From Hyphomicrobium sp. (GTDB lineage Bacteria; Pseudomonadota; Alphaproteobacteria; Rhizobiales; Hyphomicrobiaceae), in contig JAFWGI010000012.1 of assembly GCA_017512425.1 (NCBI GenBank), positions 124,001 through 188,000 on the forward strand: a stretch of 64,000 nt of DNA. Direction: 5' to 3'. The position numbers and the translations under genes are program-made. The notes beneath the pieces were generated by a model. That model had not been told where the DNA came from. It searched no databases and saw only the letters and a program-made list of their open reading frames with translations. The first letter of the stretch is position 1. Every line of letters begins with the position of its first letter. This document shows, piece by piece, positions 56,487 to 64,000 of the stretch.

Positions 56487-57470
56487 CTACGGCAACGGCA
56501 TTTTGAATTGCAGCTTGGTGTTGGTATTCGCTCCGGACGCCGCTCCGATTCCTTCAAGATCCGTCGACAGCGTCATCGAATACGACTCCGGCGTTGCAAA
56601 CGTGACGCCAGCGCCGACCGAATTCTGCCGCGACGGCGCATCGACGGCCGTGGTGTTTAGGTCGAGCTCATGGCGCACGGTCGCGTACGGCTCGATCGTC
56701 TGGCCGTTCTTCAAATCGAACTTCTTGTTGAGCTTCGGCGCGATCGAGACGATCGACTTCTCGGTCAGCGTATCGCCCGAGATGTCGAACGTTTCAGTCC
56801 GCTGCCATTCGGACTTGGCGTCGACGCTCAAAACCGGCGTGGCCTTGAAATTCACGTAGGCCGAAAGCTTCTCGTCGCCAGACGTCACGGTGGTTGCGCC
56901 CGGCGTCATGCCACGATCGGCGCGTTCGGCGACGATCCCGGTCGTGGCGTACGGGCTGATCGTGTAGTCGGCGCCGACGCTGGCGCGAACGGCTTGCCCA
57001 TCGCTCACAGCCTGATTGGGCGCGGTAATGCTGCTCCAGACATCAAGCGCGGGCTTCTGCGCGGGCCGTGCGTCCGGCAATTTCGTATTCGGCGCGGCAC
57101 GCGCCTTGGCACGCTCGATCTTATTCGACAGCACTTTGGCGTTGTAGTCGTTCAACGTCGAAATTCCTGTGCGCACCGATACGCCATCGCCCGACGGCGT
57201 GACGGCGAAAGGCAACGGCTCGGTGTCGTCGGGTTCGGTCAGTGTGACTGCGGTGCCAGGCGCGCCGAGATACATCGGCTCATATTGCGGCTCAAACTGC
57301 TGTTGCAGTGTCGACGCGCATGTGCCGTCGCGCGAAATGACGGTGCCGGACGGACAAGCGCCACCAGCGGCAGCGATGATCGGCGAGGTGAGGGTGAGCG
57401 CCAGCGTGGAAGCAAAAATCTGCCGCACGCGGGCCTTCGGAATGATCCGGAACGCAAATAAGCAACGCAT
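56487..57470 (-). CDS. secreted beta-barrel-like protein of unknown function
   Basis: This 327-residue protein has a signal peptide (FASTLALTLTSPIIAAAGGA) and a short N-terminal region of about 120 residues with two or three cysteines. About ten alternating amphipathic strands follow (for example VRASVGADYTISPYATTGIVAERAD and SMTLSTDLEGIGAASGANTNTKLQFKMPLP). The overall pattern suggests an outer-membrane barrel, like the translocator of an autotransporter without a passenger. I do not recognise the family. The last residue is Pro rather than the usual aromatic, which is a point against an outer-membrane barrel. Confidence 0.6.
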   Translation of the reverse strand: MRCLFAFRIIPKARVRQIFASTLALTLTSPIIAAAGGACPSGTVISRDGTCASTLQQQFEPQYEPMYLGAPGTAVTLTEPDDTEPLPFAVTPSGDGVSVRTGISTLNDYNAKVLSNKIERAKARAAPNTKLPDARPAQKPALDVWSSITAPNQAVSDGQAVRASVGADYTISPYATTGIVAERADRGMTPGATTVTSGDEKLSAYVNFKATPVLSVDAKSEWQRTETFDISGDTLTEKSIVSIAPKLNKKFDLKNGQTIEPYATVRHELDLNTTAVDAPSRQNSVGAGVTFATPESYSMTLSTDLEGIGAASGANTNTKLQFKMPLP

Positions 57471-57575
57471 CTGATGCCGCGTAGCCGACGAGTTTGATCA
57501 TCATGTGGCACGCGCGCCCGCGCAGTGCTGCCATGCGCATCGTTGATAGCCCGCGCAACTTCGGAAGCGCGAAAT

Positions 57576-58076
57576 TTATTCGCCGAAGAGCTGCTTCTTG
57601 CCGAGGTTGCGGAACAGCGATTTCAGGATGCCTTCATCCTTGCCGCCGGGTGCCGGCGTGGTCCGGCTGATGAAGTCGAAGACCTTGCCATCCTTCAGGC
57701 CGTAGTTGGCGACCTTGTCGACGACGCCGCCTTCGTTGAAATAGACGGCCACGACCTGGCGATCTTTCTCCGACGGCGTGAAGAATGCCGACTGCGCCAT
57801 TGTGCTCGAGATATAATAATATGCGTTGCCGTTGCCGACGACGGCGCTCGTTGCCGGCGTGCCAAGCGTCGCTTTGACCTGCTCCTGGCTCATGCCTGGC
57901 TGAATGGCCTGCAAATCCGTGTCATGGAACTGATGGCCATGCTTCGTGATCTGCTCGCTGCACGCGCCGAGCATCAGTACGGCGCAGAGACTGGCAGACA
58001 TCAGAACGGCGCGGCGACGCTGGCCACGCGACCGTTCGGCGGCAATGGACGTCTGAGACGTGTCATCTCGGCGCAT
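57576..58076 (-). CDS. bamE: outer membrane assembly lipoprotein BamE
   Basis: This 166-residue protein has a lipobox (VLMLGAC, Cys39) and a SmpA/OmlA domain: LQAIQPGMSQEQVKATLGTPATSAVVGNGNAYYYISSTM, then DRQVVAVYFNEGGVVDKVANYGLKDGK. BamE is an accessory lipoprotein of the complex that inserts outer-membrane barrels. It is divergent from the cytochrome bc1 chaperone gene, a conserved arrangement in this group. Confidence 0.93.
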   Translation of the reverse strand: MRRDDTSQTSIAAERSRGQRRRAVLMSASLCAVLMLGACSEQITKHGHQFHDTDLQAIQPGMSQEQVKATLGTPATSAVVGNGNAYYYISSTMAQSAFFTPSEKDRQVVAVYFNEGGVVDKVANYGLKDGKVFDFISRTTPAPGGKDEGILKSLFRNLGKKQLFGE

Positions 58077-58235
58077 TGTTGGTCTTGTCTCCCGAGAATC
58101 TCTTCGTTATCGCGCCGTGTGGCTATAAACTCGGCAGGAAGCCTGTGCAACGTACTACGCCGTTGCGGCCGCCCGGCTCCGTGGCCAATCCCCAGGCAAT
58201 TTGCCGGCGGTCCCAGCAAACAAGGACGTCCCTGA

Positions 58236-58808
58236 ATGCGTGAATGGTTGAACTGGCCCCAGTTTCCGAAACAGTCTGCGAAACGCAAAGCAGGGGACCT
58301 TTATGGCATGGTCGTGGCCGCGGCCCGGCAGCCTGCATTTTACGGCCCCGGGCGTGTCGCCGACACGCCGGAAGGCCGGTTTGAGCTTATTGCACTGCAC
58401 CTTTTCCTGCTTGCGGAGCGGCTGACCAGCGACAAGCCCGAAGGCGAAGATCTGGCGCGGCATCTGATCGAAGCCTTCGTGACCGATATGGACGACTGCA
58501 TGCGTGAAATGGGCGTCGGCGATTTGACCGTACCGAAGCGCGTCAAGCGCGCTGCCGCCGTGTTCTATGAACGCTCAGGCGATTACCGCAATGCGCTGGC
58601 AACGGACCCGCGCGCCGCTTCAAGCGGCGGCGATCCGCTGAGCTGCGTCATTGCGGCGGCGTTGCAAGATGCGCCACAGCAGACGGCCTTCAGCGCCGGT
58701 ATGGCCGACTATATGCGCGCCAATCATGCGGCGTTCAAGCGCGCTTCCTATGCCGGCGTTGCCGCTGGTAAAACCAGTTTCGTGCCGGCTTCGCTGGCCG
58801 CAGCCTGA
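58236..58808 (+). CDS. ubiquinol-cytochrome c chaperone family protein (Cbp3 type)
   Basis: This 190-residue protein matches the Cbp3/UQCC1 family, with LYGMVVAAARQPAFYGPGRVADTPEGRFELIALHLFLLAERL and LIEAFVTDMDDCMREMGVGDLTVPKRVKRAAAVFYERSGDY. In mitochondria this chaperone acts on cytochrome b during assembly of the bc1 complex. The alphaproteobacterial member presumably does the same. It is followed after 12 bases by the DUF177 gene. Confidence 0.92.
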   Translation: MREWLNWPQFPKQSAKRKAGDLYGMVVAAARQPAFYGPGRVADTPEGRFELIALHLFLLAERLTSDKPEGEDLARHLIEAFVTDMDDCMREMGVGDLTVPKRVKRAAAVFYERSGDYRNALATDPRAASSGGDPLSCVIAAALQDAPQQTAFSAGMADYMRANHAAFKRASYAGVAAGKTSFVPASLAAA

Positions 58809-58820
58809 AGAGTTCACGAC

Positions 58821-59342
58821 ATGACATTGCCGCTCTCCGACTGGGTTCATGCCGTTACCGATATCCCCGCGCTGGGTCTGACGCGCGAACGTCGCTTGAC
58901 CGGCGAGGCGCTCGTGCCGCTCGCCCGCGACCTCAACATGCTTGAGCTCGCATCCGTCGTTGCCGACTACCGGATCGAACGTCTTGCCGGCGGCGCTTAT
59001 CGCCTGCACGGCCGCGTTATCGCCGACGCGGCGCAGGCCTGCGTTGTCACAGTCGAGCCGGTTCCGGCGCATGTCGATGAGCCCTTCGACGTAGAGTTTT
59101 GGCCGGACTTGCCGGACGCCGACGGCGGCGAAGAAAAATCGATCCTCGATGAGCGCGACGTCGAACCGTTGGAGGGTGGCGTCATCCCCGTCGGCAGGAT
59201 CGTGTTCGAGACGATTTCGGCCGGTCTCGATCCCTATCCACGCAAGGCCGAGGCCGAGTTCTCTTGGCAGGACAAGGATCAACCGACGTCAGAAAACGTC
59301 AGTCCGTTCGCGGCTTTGAGCAAGCTGAAGAATAAGCCGTGA
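58821..59342 (+). CDS. DUF177 (YceD) family protein
   Basis: This 173-residue protein has the DUF177 pattern: ARDLNMLELASVVADYRIERLAGGAYRLHGRVIADAAQACVVTVEPVPAHVDEPFDVEF, and DVEPLEGGVIPVGRIVFETISAGLDPYPRK. YceD-family proteins are linked to 23S rRNA accumulation. In many bacteria the gene is followed by rpmF, but here the next gene is plsX after 156 bases with no rpmF between. Confidence 0.9.
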   Translation: MTLPLSDWVHAVTDIPALGLTRERRLTGEALVPLARDLNMLELASVVADYRIERLAGGAYRLHGRVIADAAQACVVTVEPVPAHVDEPFDVEFWPDLPDADGGEEKSILDERDVEPLEGGVIPVGRIVFETISAGLDPYPRKAEAEFSWQDKDQPTSENVSPFAALSKLKNKP

Positions 59343-59498
59343 GCGCGGCCTGCGGCAACCGTGCATGAGCGGGCTTTTCGCCTTGTCAGAGGCCTCTAAA
59401 AGGATATGGTCCAGCCGGTTTAGAACACCTGGGGCGGTGTGCCAAAACTAGAAGCGCTGAGCGGCGCATAACCAATTTTATGAAGGGCAAACGTCGGC

Positions 59499-60572
59499 AT
59501 GGCGAGCCCAAAGACTATTGCACTGGACGCCATGGGTGGCGATCACGGTCCGAGTGTCGTCGTGCCCGGCGCGGCGTTGTCGCTCGAACGTCATCCTGCG
59601 CTCAGCTTCATATTTTACGGCGATGAAGCCCAGATCAATACCGCGCTTGCAGCGCATCCGGCGCTCGCCAAAAAATCGCGCGTGGTCCACACGGCCATAA
59701 CAATCGGCATGCATGAAAAGCCGAGCCAGGCCTTGCGCCGGGCGAAGGGCTCCAGCATGTGGCTGCCGCTCGAAGCCGTCAAATCAGGCGAAGCGCATGC
59801 CGCCGTTTCCGCCGGCAACACCGGCGCGCTGATGGCGGTTGCCAAACTGGTGTTGCGGCCGATCGCCGGCATCGAGCGTCCGGCGATTGCGGCGCTGTGG
59901 CCGACCGTCAAATCGGAATCGATCGTGCTCGATGTTGGTGCCAATATCGGCGCCACCGCCAACCAGTTGACGGACTTCGCGCTGATGGGGGCAGCGATGG
60001 CGCGCGCGATATTTCATATCGAGCGGCCGTCGGTCGGATTGCTCAATGTCGGCACCGAGGAAATCAAAGGCAACGAAGACGTCAAAGCCGCGCATGCGCT
60101 GCTCAAAAACACGGAACTTCCGCTCGACTACAAAGGTTTTGTCGAGGGTGACCAGATTGGCCACGGCGCCGTTGACGTCGTCGTCGTCGAAGGTTTTGCA
60201 GGCAACATCGCTTTGAAAACCGCGGAAGGCACAGCACGCCAAATCGGCGTTTATCTCAAGGGCGCTATGACGAGTTCGCTCGTCACGAAAATCGGCGCCT
60301 TGCTGGCGCGCGGCGGCTTTCGCGTGCTCAAGGAAAAAATGGACCCGCGCCGCGTCAACGGCGGAACGTTCCTCGGTCTCAATGGCATTGCTGTCAAAAG
60401 TCATGGCGGTACGGATGCCTACGGTTTCGCCAGCGCCGTCGATCTCGCCTACGAAATGGCTGATTCCGGTCTCATCTCCAGGCTTGCATCCGATATCGAA
60501 AGTTTCCATCACAAGCTTGCAGCGGCGCAACCGGCGGCCGCGCCAACGATAACAGCAAAAAGTTCGGGTTAA
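59499..60572 (+). CDS. plsX: phosphate acyltransferase PlsX
   Basis: This 357-residue enzyme makes acyl-phosphate from acyl carrier protein for phospholipid synthesis. The family start [18 protein letters not shown] is present, with [31 protein letters not shown] and [17 protein letters not shown]. Length is usual. fabH follows after 17 bases, the common plsX-fabH pairing. Confidence 0.97.
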   Translation: MASPKTIALDAMGGDHGPSVVVPGAALSLERHPALSFIFYGDEAQINTALAAHPALAKKSRVVHTAITIGMHEKPSQALRRAKGSSMWLPLEAVKSGEAHAAVSAGNTGALMAVAKLVLRPIAGIERPAIAALWPTVKSESIVLDVGANIGATANQLTDFALMGAAMARAIFHIERPSVGLLNVGTEEIKGNEDVKAAHALLKNTELPLDYKGFVEGDQIGHGAVDVVVVEGFAGNIALKTAEGTARQIGVYLKGAMTSSLVTKIGALLARGGFRVLKEKMDPRRVNGGTFLGLNGIAVKSHGGTDAYGFASAVDLAYEMADSGLISRLASDIESFHHKLAAAQPAAAPTITAKSSG

Positions 60573-60589
60573 CCGAAGAAAGGTGCCGC

Positions 60590-61567
60590 GTGGCAGTCAT
60601 CCGTTCCATCATTCGCGGCGTCGGCGCGCATTTGCCGAAACGCATTGTCACGAATGACGATCTCGCGAAGTCGCTCGACACGTCTGACGAATGGATTCAG
60701 GAGCGTTCCGGTATCCGGCAGCGTCACATCGCCGACGATACCGAGCTGACGTCCGTTCTTGGCGCGGCCGCCGCGAAACAGGCGCTAGTGCGCGCCGGCA
60801 TCGATCCGGTCGAAATCGACCTTGTTATCTGCGCGACCGCGACGCCCGATCGTACATTTCCTGCAACCGCCGTCCGCATTCAGCAAATGCTCGGCGTCAC
60901 CAAAGGCGCGGCGTTCGACGTTCAAGCGGTGTGCTCGGGCTTCGTGTTCGCGCTGACGGTCGCCGATACCTTCCTGAAGACCGGCCAATTCAATCGCGCG
61001 CTCGTCATCGGCGCCGAGACGTTTTCGCGTATCCTCGATTGGGGTGACCGCAGCACTTGCGTTCTGTTTGGCGATGGCGCGGGCGCAGTCGTGCTCGAAG
61101 CGCAACCGCAGCATACCGGACGCGATGATCGCGGCATCCTGTCGACACGCATTCGCTCGGATGGCCGCTACGAAGATTTGCTTTACGTCGATGGCGGACC
61201 GAGCTCGACGAAAACGGTCGGTCACTTGCGCATGAATGGGCGCGAAGTTTTCCGCCATGCCGTGCAGAAGATTTCCGGCGTCATTGAAGAGACGCTCGTC
61301 GAAACGGGTTTTGCGGCTGACGAAATCGATCTCTTCATTCCGCATCAGGCCAACAAGCGCATCCTCGACGGCATCGCGAAAAAGCTCAACGTCTCGCCCG
61401 ACAAAATCGTGATGACGCTCGACAAGCATGGCAACACGTCCGCCGCATCGATACCTCTCGCGCTTAACCAGGCCTTCGAAGAGCATCGCGTTAAGGAAGG
61501 CAGCCTGATTTTGATGGAAGCGATGGGCGGCGGCTTTACCTGGGGCGCCGTTCTGGCGCGCTGGTAA
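60590..61567 (+). CDS. fabH: 3-oxoacyl-ACP synthase III
   Basis: This 325-residue enzyme starts fatty acid chains by condensing acetyl-CoA with malonyl-ACP. The catalytic triad is visible: Cys in [12 protein letters not shown], His in IPHQANKRI and Asn in [12 protein letters not shown]. Translation starts at a GTG with AAAGGTG ahead of it. It forms an operon with plsX. Confidence 0.97.
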   Translation: MAVIRSIIRGVGAHLPKRIVTNDDLAKSLDTSDEWIQERSGIRQRHIADDTELTSVLGAAAAKQALVRAGIDPVEIDLVICATATPDRTFPATAVRIQQMLGVTKGAAFDVQAVCSGFVFALTVADTFLKTGQFNRALVIGAETFSRILDWGDRSTCVLFGDGAGAVVLEAQPQHTGRDDRGILSTRIRSDGRYEDLLYVDGGPSSTKTVGHLRMNGREVFRHAVQKISGVIEETLVETGFAADEIDLFIPHQANKRILDGIAKKLNVSPDKIVMTLDKHGNTSAASIPLALNQAFEEHRVKEGSLILMEAMGGGFTWGAVLARW

Positions 61568-61739
61568 ACCGGCAACTCCCGGCGCCATTCCGAGCAATCG
61601 CAACAGCGTTCATGGCGTTGTGCGGCGCAACACACAAATCGTTATTGATTTCAGTCGGTTGAAGCGTTCTCGCGTTGACCGGGAAAAGAACCGCAGTTAG
61701 CATCCCGGCTCGAGTGATCCGACGACGGGAGACAAACGC

Positions 61740-62054
61740 ATGACCGGCAAAACATTGACACGCGCTGATCTCGCAGAAGCCGTTGTTGACAAGGTCGGTT
61801 TGCCCCGCAACGAGAGCCAGGATCTTGTTGAACTGGTGCTCGAAGAAATTTCCGGCAGTTTGGCTGGCGGGGACAGCGTCAAGCTGTCGTCGTTCGGGTC
61901 TTTCGGTATTCGTCAGAAAGGCGAGCGCGTTGGCCGCAATCCGAAGACGGGCAAAGAAGTGCCGATCACGCCGCGTCGTGTTTTGGTGTTCCGCCCATCC
62001 AACATCATGAAAGATCGTATCAACAAGGGCCACGCCAAGCCGCGTAGTGCGTGA
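61740..62054 (+). CDS. ihfA: integration host factor subunit alpha
   Basis: This 104-residue DNA-bending protein shows the IHF/HU fold, with [32 protein letters not shown]. The DNA-grasping arm is [35 protein letters not shown]. Position after fabH and before a MerR regulator is conserved in Hyphomicrobiales and supports the alpha subunit. A GGGAGA site lies ahead of the ATG. Confidence 0.94.
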   Translation: MTGKTLTRADLAEAVVDKVGLPRNESQDLVELVLEEISGSLAGGDSVKLSSFGSFGIRQKGERVGRNPKTGKEVPITPRRVLVFRPSNIMKDRINKGHAKPRSA

Positions 62055-62107
62055 GCTTTTTTTGAGCTAATAGATCGTGCCTCTCATTTAGAAGGCGAGG
62101 TCTCCTC

Positions 62108-62701
62108 ATGAGCAAATCTGTCGAGGCATTCCGGACCATAGGCGAGGTCGCGGACGAGCTTGACGTGCCAAAGCACGTCCTGCGGTTTTGGGAAGGCAAG
62201 TTCCCGCACATTCGTCCAATGAAGCGCGGCGGTGGCCGCCGCTATTACCGTCCTGAAGACATGGAGCTGTTGCGCGGCATTCGCCATCTGCTGCACGCAG
62301 AAGGGTACACCATCAAAGGCGTCCAGAAAATTCTGCGCGAGCAGGGGATCGATCAGGTCAAGGAGGCGGCTGCCGCCGCCTCCGCCGCGCTCACTGCCGA
62401 AGCGCGCAGTGCCAAGTCACGTGGCCGAGCGGCGCGCCGCGCGAACAACGGCAGTACGGCAGGCCAAGCCCAGCCGACCGCCATCGACGGCGTCGTGGCA
62501 ACAAGCGCCAGCGCGAAGGACGACACGCAAAACGCAGGCCGCACGGTCCAAAGCGCACCGCGGAACGGCAACAGGCAAGACGTGATCGCAAGCGCCATCA
62601 AAGAACTGGAACTCTGCATCGACATTCTGTCGGCGTCGTCGGGATCGCAACCGGCTGCGGCTGCGCGGCCCGCCGCAAAATTGCGTGCGTCGCGTTCGTG
62701 A
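62108..62701 (+). CDS. MerR-family transcriptional regulator
   Basis: This 197-residue protein has an N-terminal MerR helix-turn-helix ([51 protein letters not shown]). A recognition-wing region and an Ala-rich, probably disordered middle follow. There is no cysteine-rich effector site, so it is unlikely to be a metal sensor. Its usual neighbour is ihfA. Its stop overlaps the next start (GTGA). Confidence 0.9.
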   Translation: MSKSVEAFRTIGEVADELDVPKHVLRFWEGKFPHIRPMKRGGGRRYYRPEDMELLRGIRHLLHAEGYTIKGVQKILREQGIDQVKEAAAAASAALTAEARSAKSRGRAARRANNGSTAGQAQPTAIDGVVATSASAKDDTQNAGRTVQSAPRNGNRQDVIASAIKELELCIDILSASSGSQPAAAARPAAKLRASRS

Positions 62702-63444
62702 GTGGACCGCCTTCGCTCCTGATCTTCATCGTTGATCTCGCCGCAGCGCGTGGACTTCTCGAAGCTGACGAAGCCCAAACCCCAAGGCTCGCGGCCGACG
62801 AGACCGCGCGCTTCAATCACAAGGGGTCGGCGCTCGGCGATGACGACGCGCGCGATTGGCGCGCGGCTCACATCGCCCTCCGGATCATACTGGAGCGTGA
62901 GACGTCGACGGCGCTGCGCGGCGTTGCATACGACCGCGCGCCGGGCGGGCGGCCGCGCATTCCAAGGTCCCTTGGCTTAGCGCGTTCTCCGGAATTCAGC
63001 TTGGCTCATGCTGGCGCGACCGCGTTGATCGGTGTGTCGCATGACGACGTTGTCGGCGTCGATATCGAAATGCCGCGAGACATCCGCATGTCGGACGAGC
63101 GCCGCGCGCGCGTTATCAGCGCTGCAGTGCGCTTGGCGCCTGAGCTTGCACTCCCCGAGGACAGCGACGCGCGCCTGCTGCAAGCGTGGGTGCGCCTCGA
63201 AGCGATCGCGAAAGCGACGGGCCTCGGCATCGGACGCATATTGACGGAGGCGGGCGCCGTGGGCGGAAGCAAGTCCGAAAGCAGCGAGGCCGCGCCCTCG
63301 CATGGTTTTCGCGTTGCAGATCTCGCGGTCGGGCCCGACCGGTTTGCGGCAGTCGCGGCGCCACGCTTGCCGCAGAACAGCGCCATTCACACGTTTGCCA
63401 CAGACGCCGCAGCATTGACCGCGTTCAAAACAAAGCGCGCCTGA
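62698..63444 (+). CDS. 4'-phosphopantetheinyl transferase superfamily protein
   Basis: This 248-residue protein fits the Sfp-type transferases, which load carrier proteins with phosphopantetheine from CoA. The metal-binding motif VVGVDIEMP is intact. The second motif reads [17 protein letters not shown], with Leu where Sfp has Lys before the Glu. The start is a GTG overlapping the MerR stop. The carrier protein it serves is not encoded in this window. Confidence 0.85.
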   Translation: MSGPPSLLIFIVDLAAARGLLEADEAQTPRLAADETARFNHKGSALGDDDARDWRAAHIALRIILERETSTALRGVAYDRAPGGRPRIPRSLGLARSPEFSLAHAGATALIGVSHDDVVGVDIEMPRDIRMSDERRARVISAAVRLAPELALPEDSDARLLQAWVRLEAIAKATGLGIGRILTEAGAVGGSKSESSEAAPSHGFRVADLAVGPDRFAAVAAPRLPQNSAIHTFATDAAALTAFKTKRA

Positions 63445-63501
63445 ATTAACTGCAGCAATGGCCGTTGACCTTAGTCGCTTGCCGCGGCACAAGGGGCGCT
63501 T

Positions 63502-63578
63502 CGGAGCGTAGCGCAGCCTGGTAGCGCACCAGTCTGGGGGACTGGGGGTCGCAGGTTCAAATCCTGTCGCTCCGACCA
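63502..63578 (+). tRNA. tRNA-Pro (GGG)
   Basis: This 77-base stretch folds as a complete cloverleaf with CGGAGCG/CGCTCCG acceptor stem, discriminator A and encoded CCA. The anticodon loop is CTGGGGG, giving anticodon GGG (63536-63538), which reads CCC and CCU. The T arm is GCAGGTTCAAATCCTGT. Confidence 0.96.
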
Positions 63579-63679
63579 ATATTTCCCGCCCGTTTACCAG
63601 AACCGTTGCCACCCGGCGCTGGCGCAGACGTATCGTGCAACAGTAGCGTCCTTGGTTTGCGTTTTTAAAGGAGCCCTGT

Positions 63680-64000
63680 TTGCAGACGTCCGATACGCGG
63701 AAACGCATTCTGTGCCTCGTTGGCACGCGCCCCGAATGCATCAAGATGGCGCCGGTCATCAAAGCCTTGAAGCAAACGGATTGGGCGGACGCTGTCGTCA
63801 TATCGACTGGCCAGCACCGCGAGCTCGTCAGCCAAATTCTCGGCATGTTCGACATCGCGATCGATCACGATCTCGACGTCATGCAGCCCGATCAAAGTCT
63901 CGCAGGCCTTAGCAGCCGGATATTCGTCAAGCTCGATCCGCTGCTCGTTGACAGCAAGTACGACCTGATGCTCGTGCAGGGCGACACGACGTCGGTGATG
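63680..64000 (+). CDS. wecB: UDP-N-acetylglucosamine 2-epimerase, 5' part only
   Basis: The first 107 codons are in the window and the rest lies beyond. Reading starts at a TTG with a strong AAAGGAG site seven bases ahead. The family hallmarks are clear: ILCLVGTRPECIKMAPVIKAL, VISTGQHRELVSQIL and LMLVQGDTTSVM. The enzyme converts UDP-GlcNAc to UDP-ManNAc for surface polysaccharides. The usual GTRPEAIK reads GTRPECIK here, an odd substitution of Cys for Ala. Confidence 0.93.
   Translation, partial: MQTSDTRKRILCLVGTRPECIKMAPVIKALKQTDWADAVVISTGQHRELVSQILGMFDIAIDHDLDVMQPDQSLAGLSSRIFVKLDPLLVDSKYDLMLVQGDTTSVM

Noticed and set aside
63502..64000. Genomic island inserted at tRNA-Pro
   Set aside because: No integrase gene or repeat of the tRNA 3' end is seen. 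The wecB-like gene follows directly, and the window ends too soon to test further.
1..64000. CRISPR array, prophage or insertion sequence
   Set aside because: I found no regularly spaced direct repeats, no transposase or integrase, and no phage structural genes.

Overview
The window reads as an ordinary, gene-dense stretch of an alphaproteobacterial chromosome, most likely Hyphomicrobiales (Rhizobiales) and perhaps a Hyphomicrobium-like relative. The evidence is GC-rich coding DNA plus gene orders typical of that group: methyltransferase-tolC-popZ-valS, argS-SPOR-nagZ-scpAB-tatABC-serS-surE-nlpD, DUF815-yajC-secDF, and bamE/cbp3-DUF177-plsX-fabH-ihfA-merR. The genus is an inference. I see no prophage, insertion sequence, CRISPR array, plasmid backbone or rRNA.

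Region 1 (1-11667) holds the end of an L,D-transpeptidase gene, tRNA-Asn and tRNA-Cys, a divergent isoaspartate-methyltransferase-like gene, two tandem tolC-type outer-membrane channel genes (the first broken by a one-base frameshift near 3127), two tandem PopZ-like polar organiser genes and valS. Region 2 (11831-20437) holds a secreted protein of unknown function, a leftward group (DUF898 membrane protein, M48 protease, DUF2939), ilvD coupled to an ExoR-like Sel1 protein, then xthA and erpA leftward. Region 3 (20564-35504) is a long rightward run: dgt, argS, a SPOR protein, nagZ, scpA, scpB, an orphan ABC ATPase, tatABC, serS, a small ORF, surE and a LytM/NlpD-like lipoprotein preceded by a CtrA-type motif.

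Region 4 (35767-44881) holds a DUF815 ATPase divergent from yajC-secD-secF, followed by homologues of two mitochondrial complex I assembly factors (NDUFAF3 and NDUFAF6 types), a secreted SGNH hydrolase and trmFO. Region 5 (45019-57470) is more accessory: a lipoprotein with a possible Cys-His-Asp triad, mntH with a Fur/Mur-like operator, a DUF2157/GDYXXLXY membrane pair, ridA, a DUF937 protein, the proton-pumping pyrophosphatase hppA, and a His-rich DUF2946 protein with a ZnuD-like TonB receptor behind a Zur-like box. Region 6 (57576-64000) holds bamE, a Cbp3-type cytochrome bc1 chaperone, DUF177, plsX, fabH, ihfA, a MerR regulator, a phosphopantetheinyl transferase, tRNA-Pro and the start of wecB.

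Most genes serve the envelope (peptidoglycan, outer-membrane channels, Sec and Tat export, BAM, lipid synthesis) and the cell cycle (PopZ, ScpAB, SPOR and LytM factors). I did not find a convincing new multi-gene system. The best leads are the metal-regulatory sites, the assembly-factor pair, the C-H-D lipoprotein, the broken tolC copy and several structured intergenic elements.
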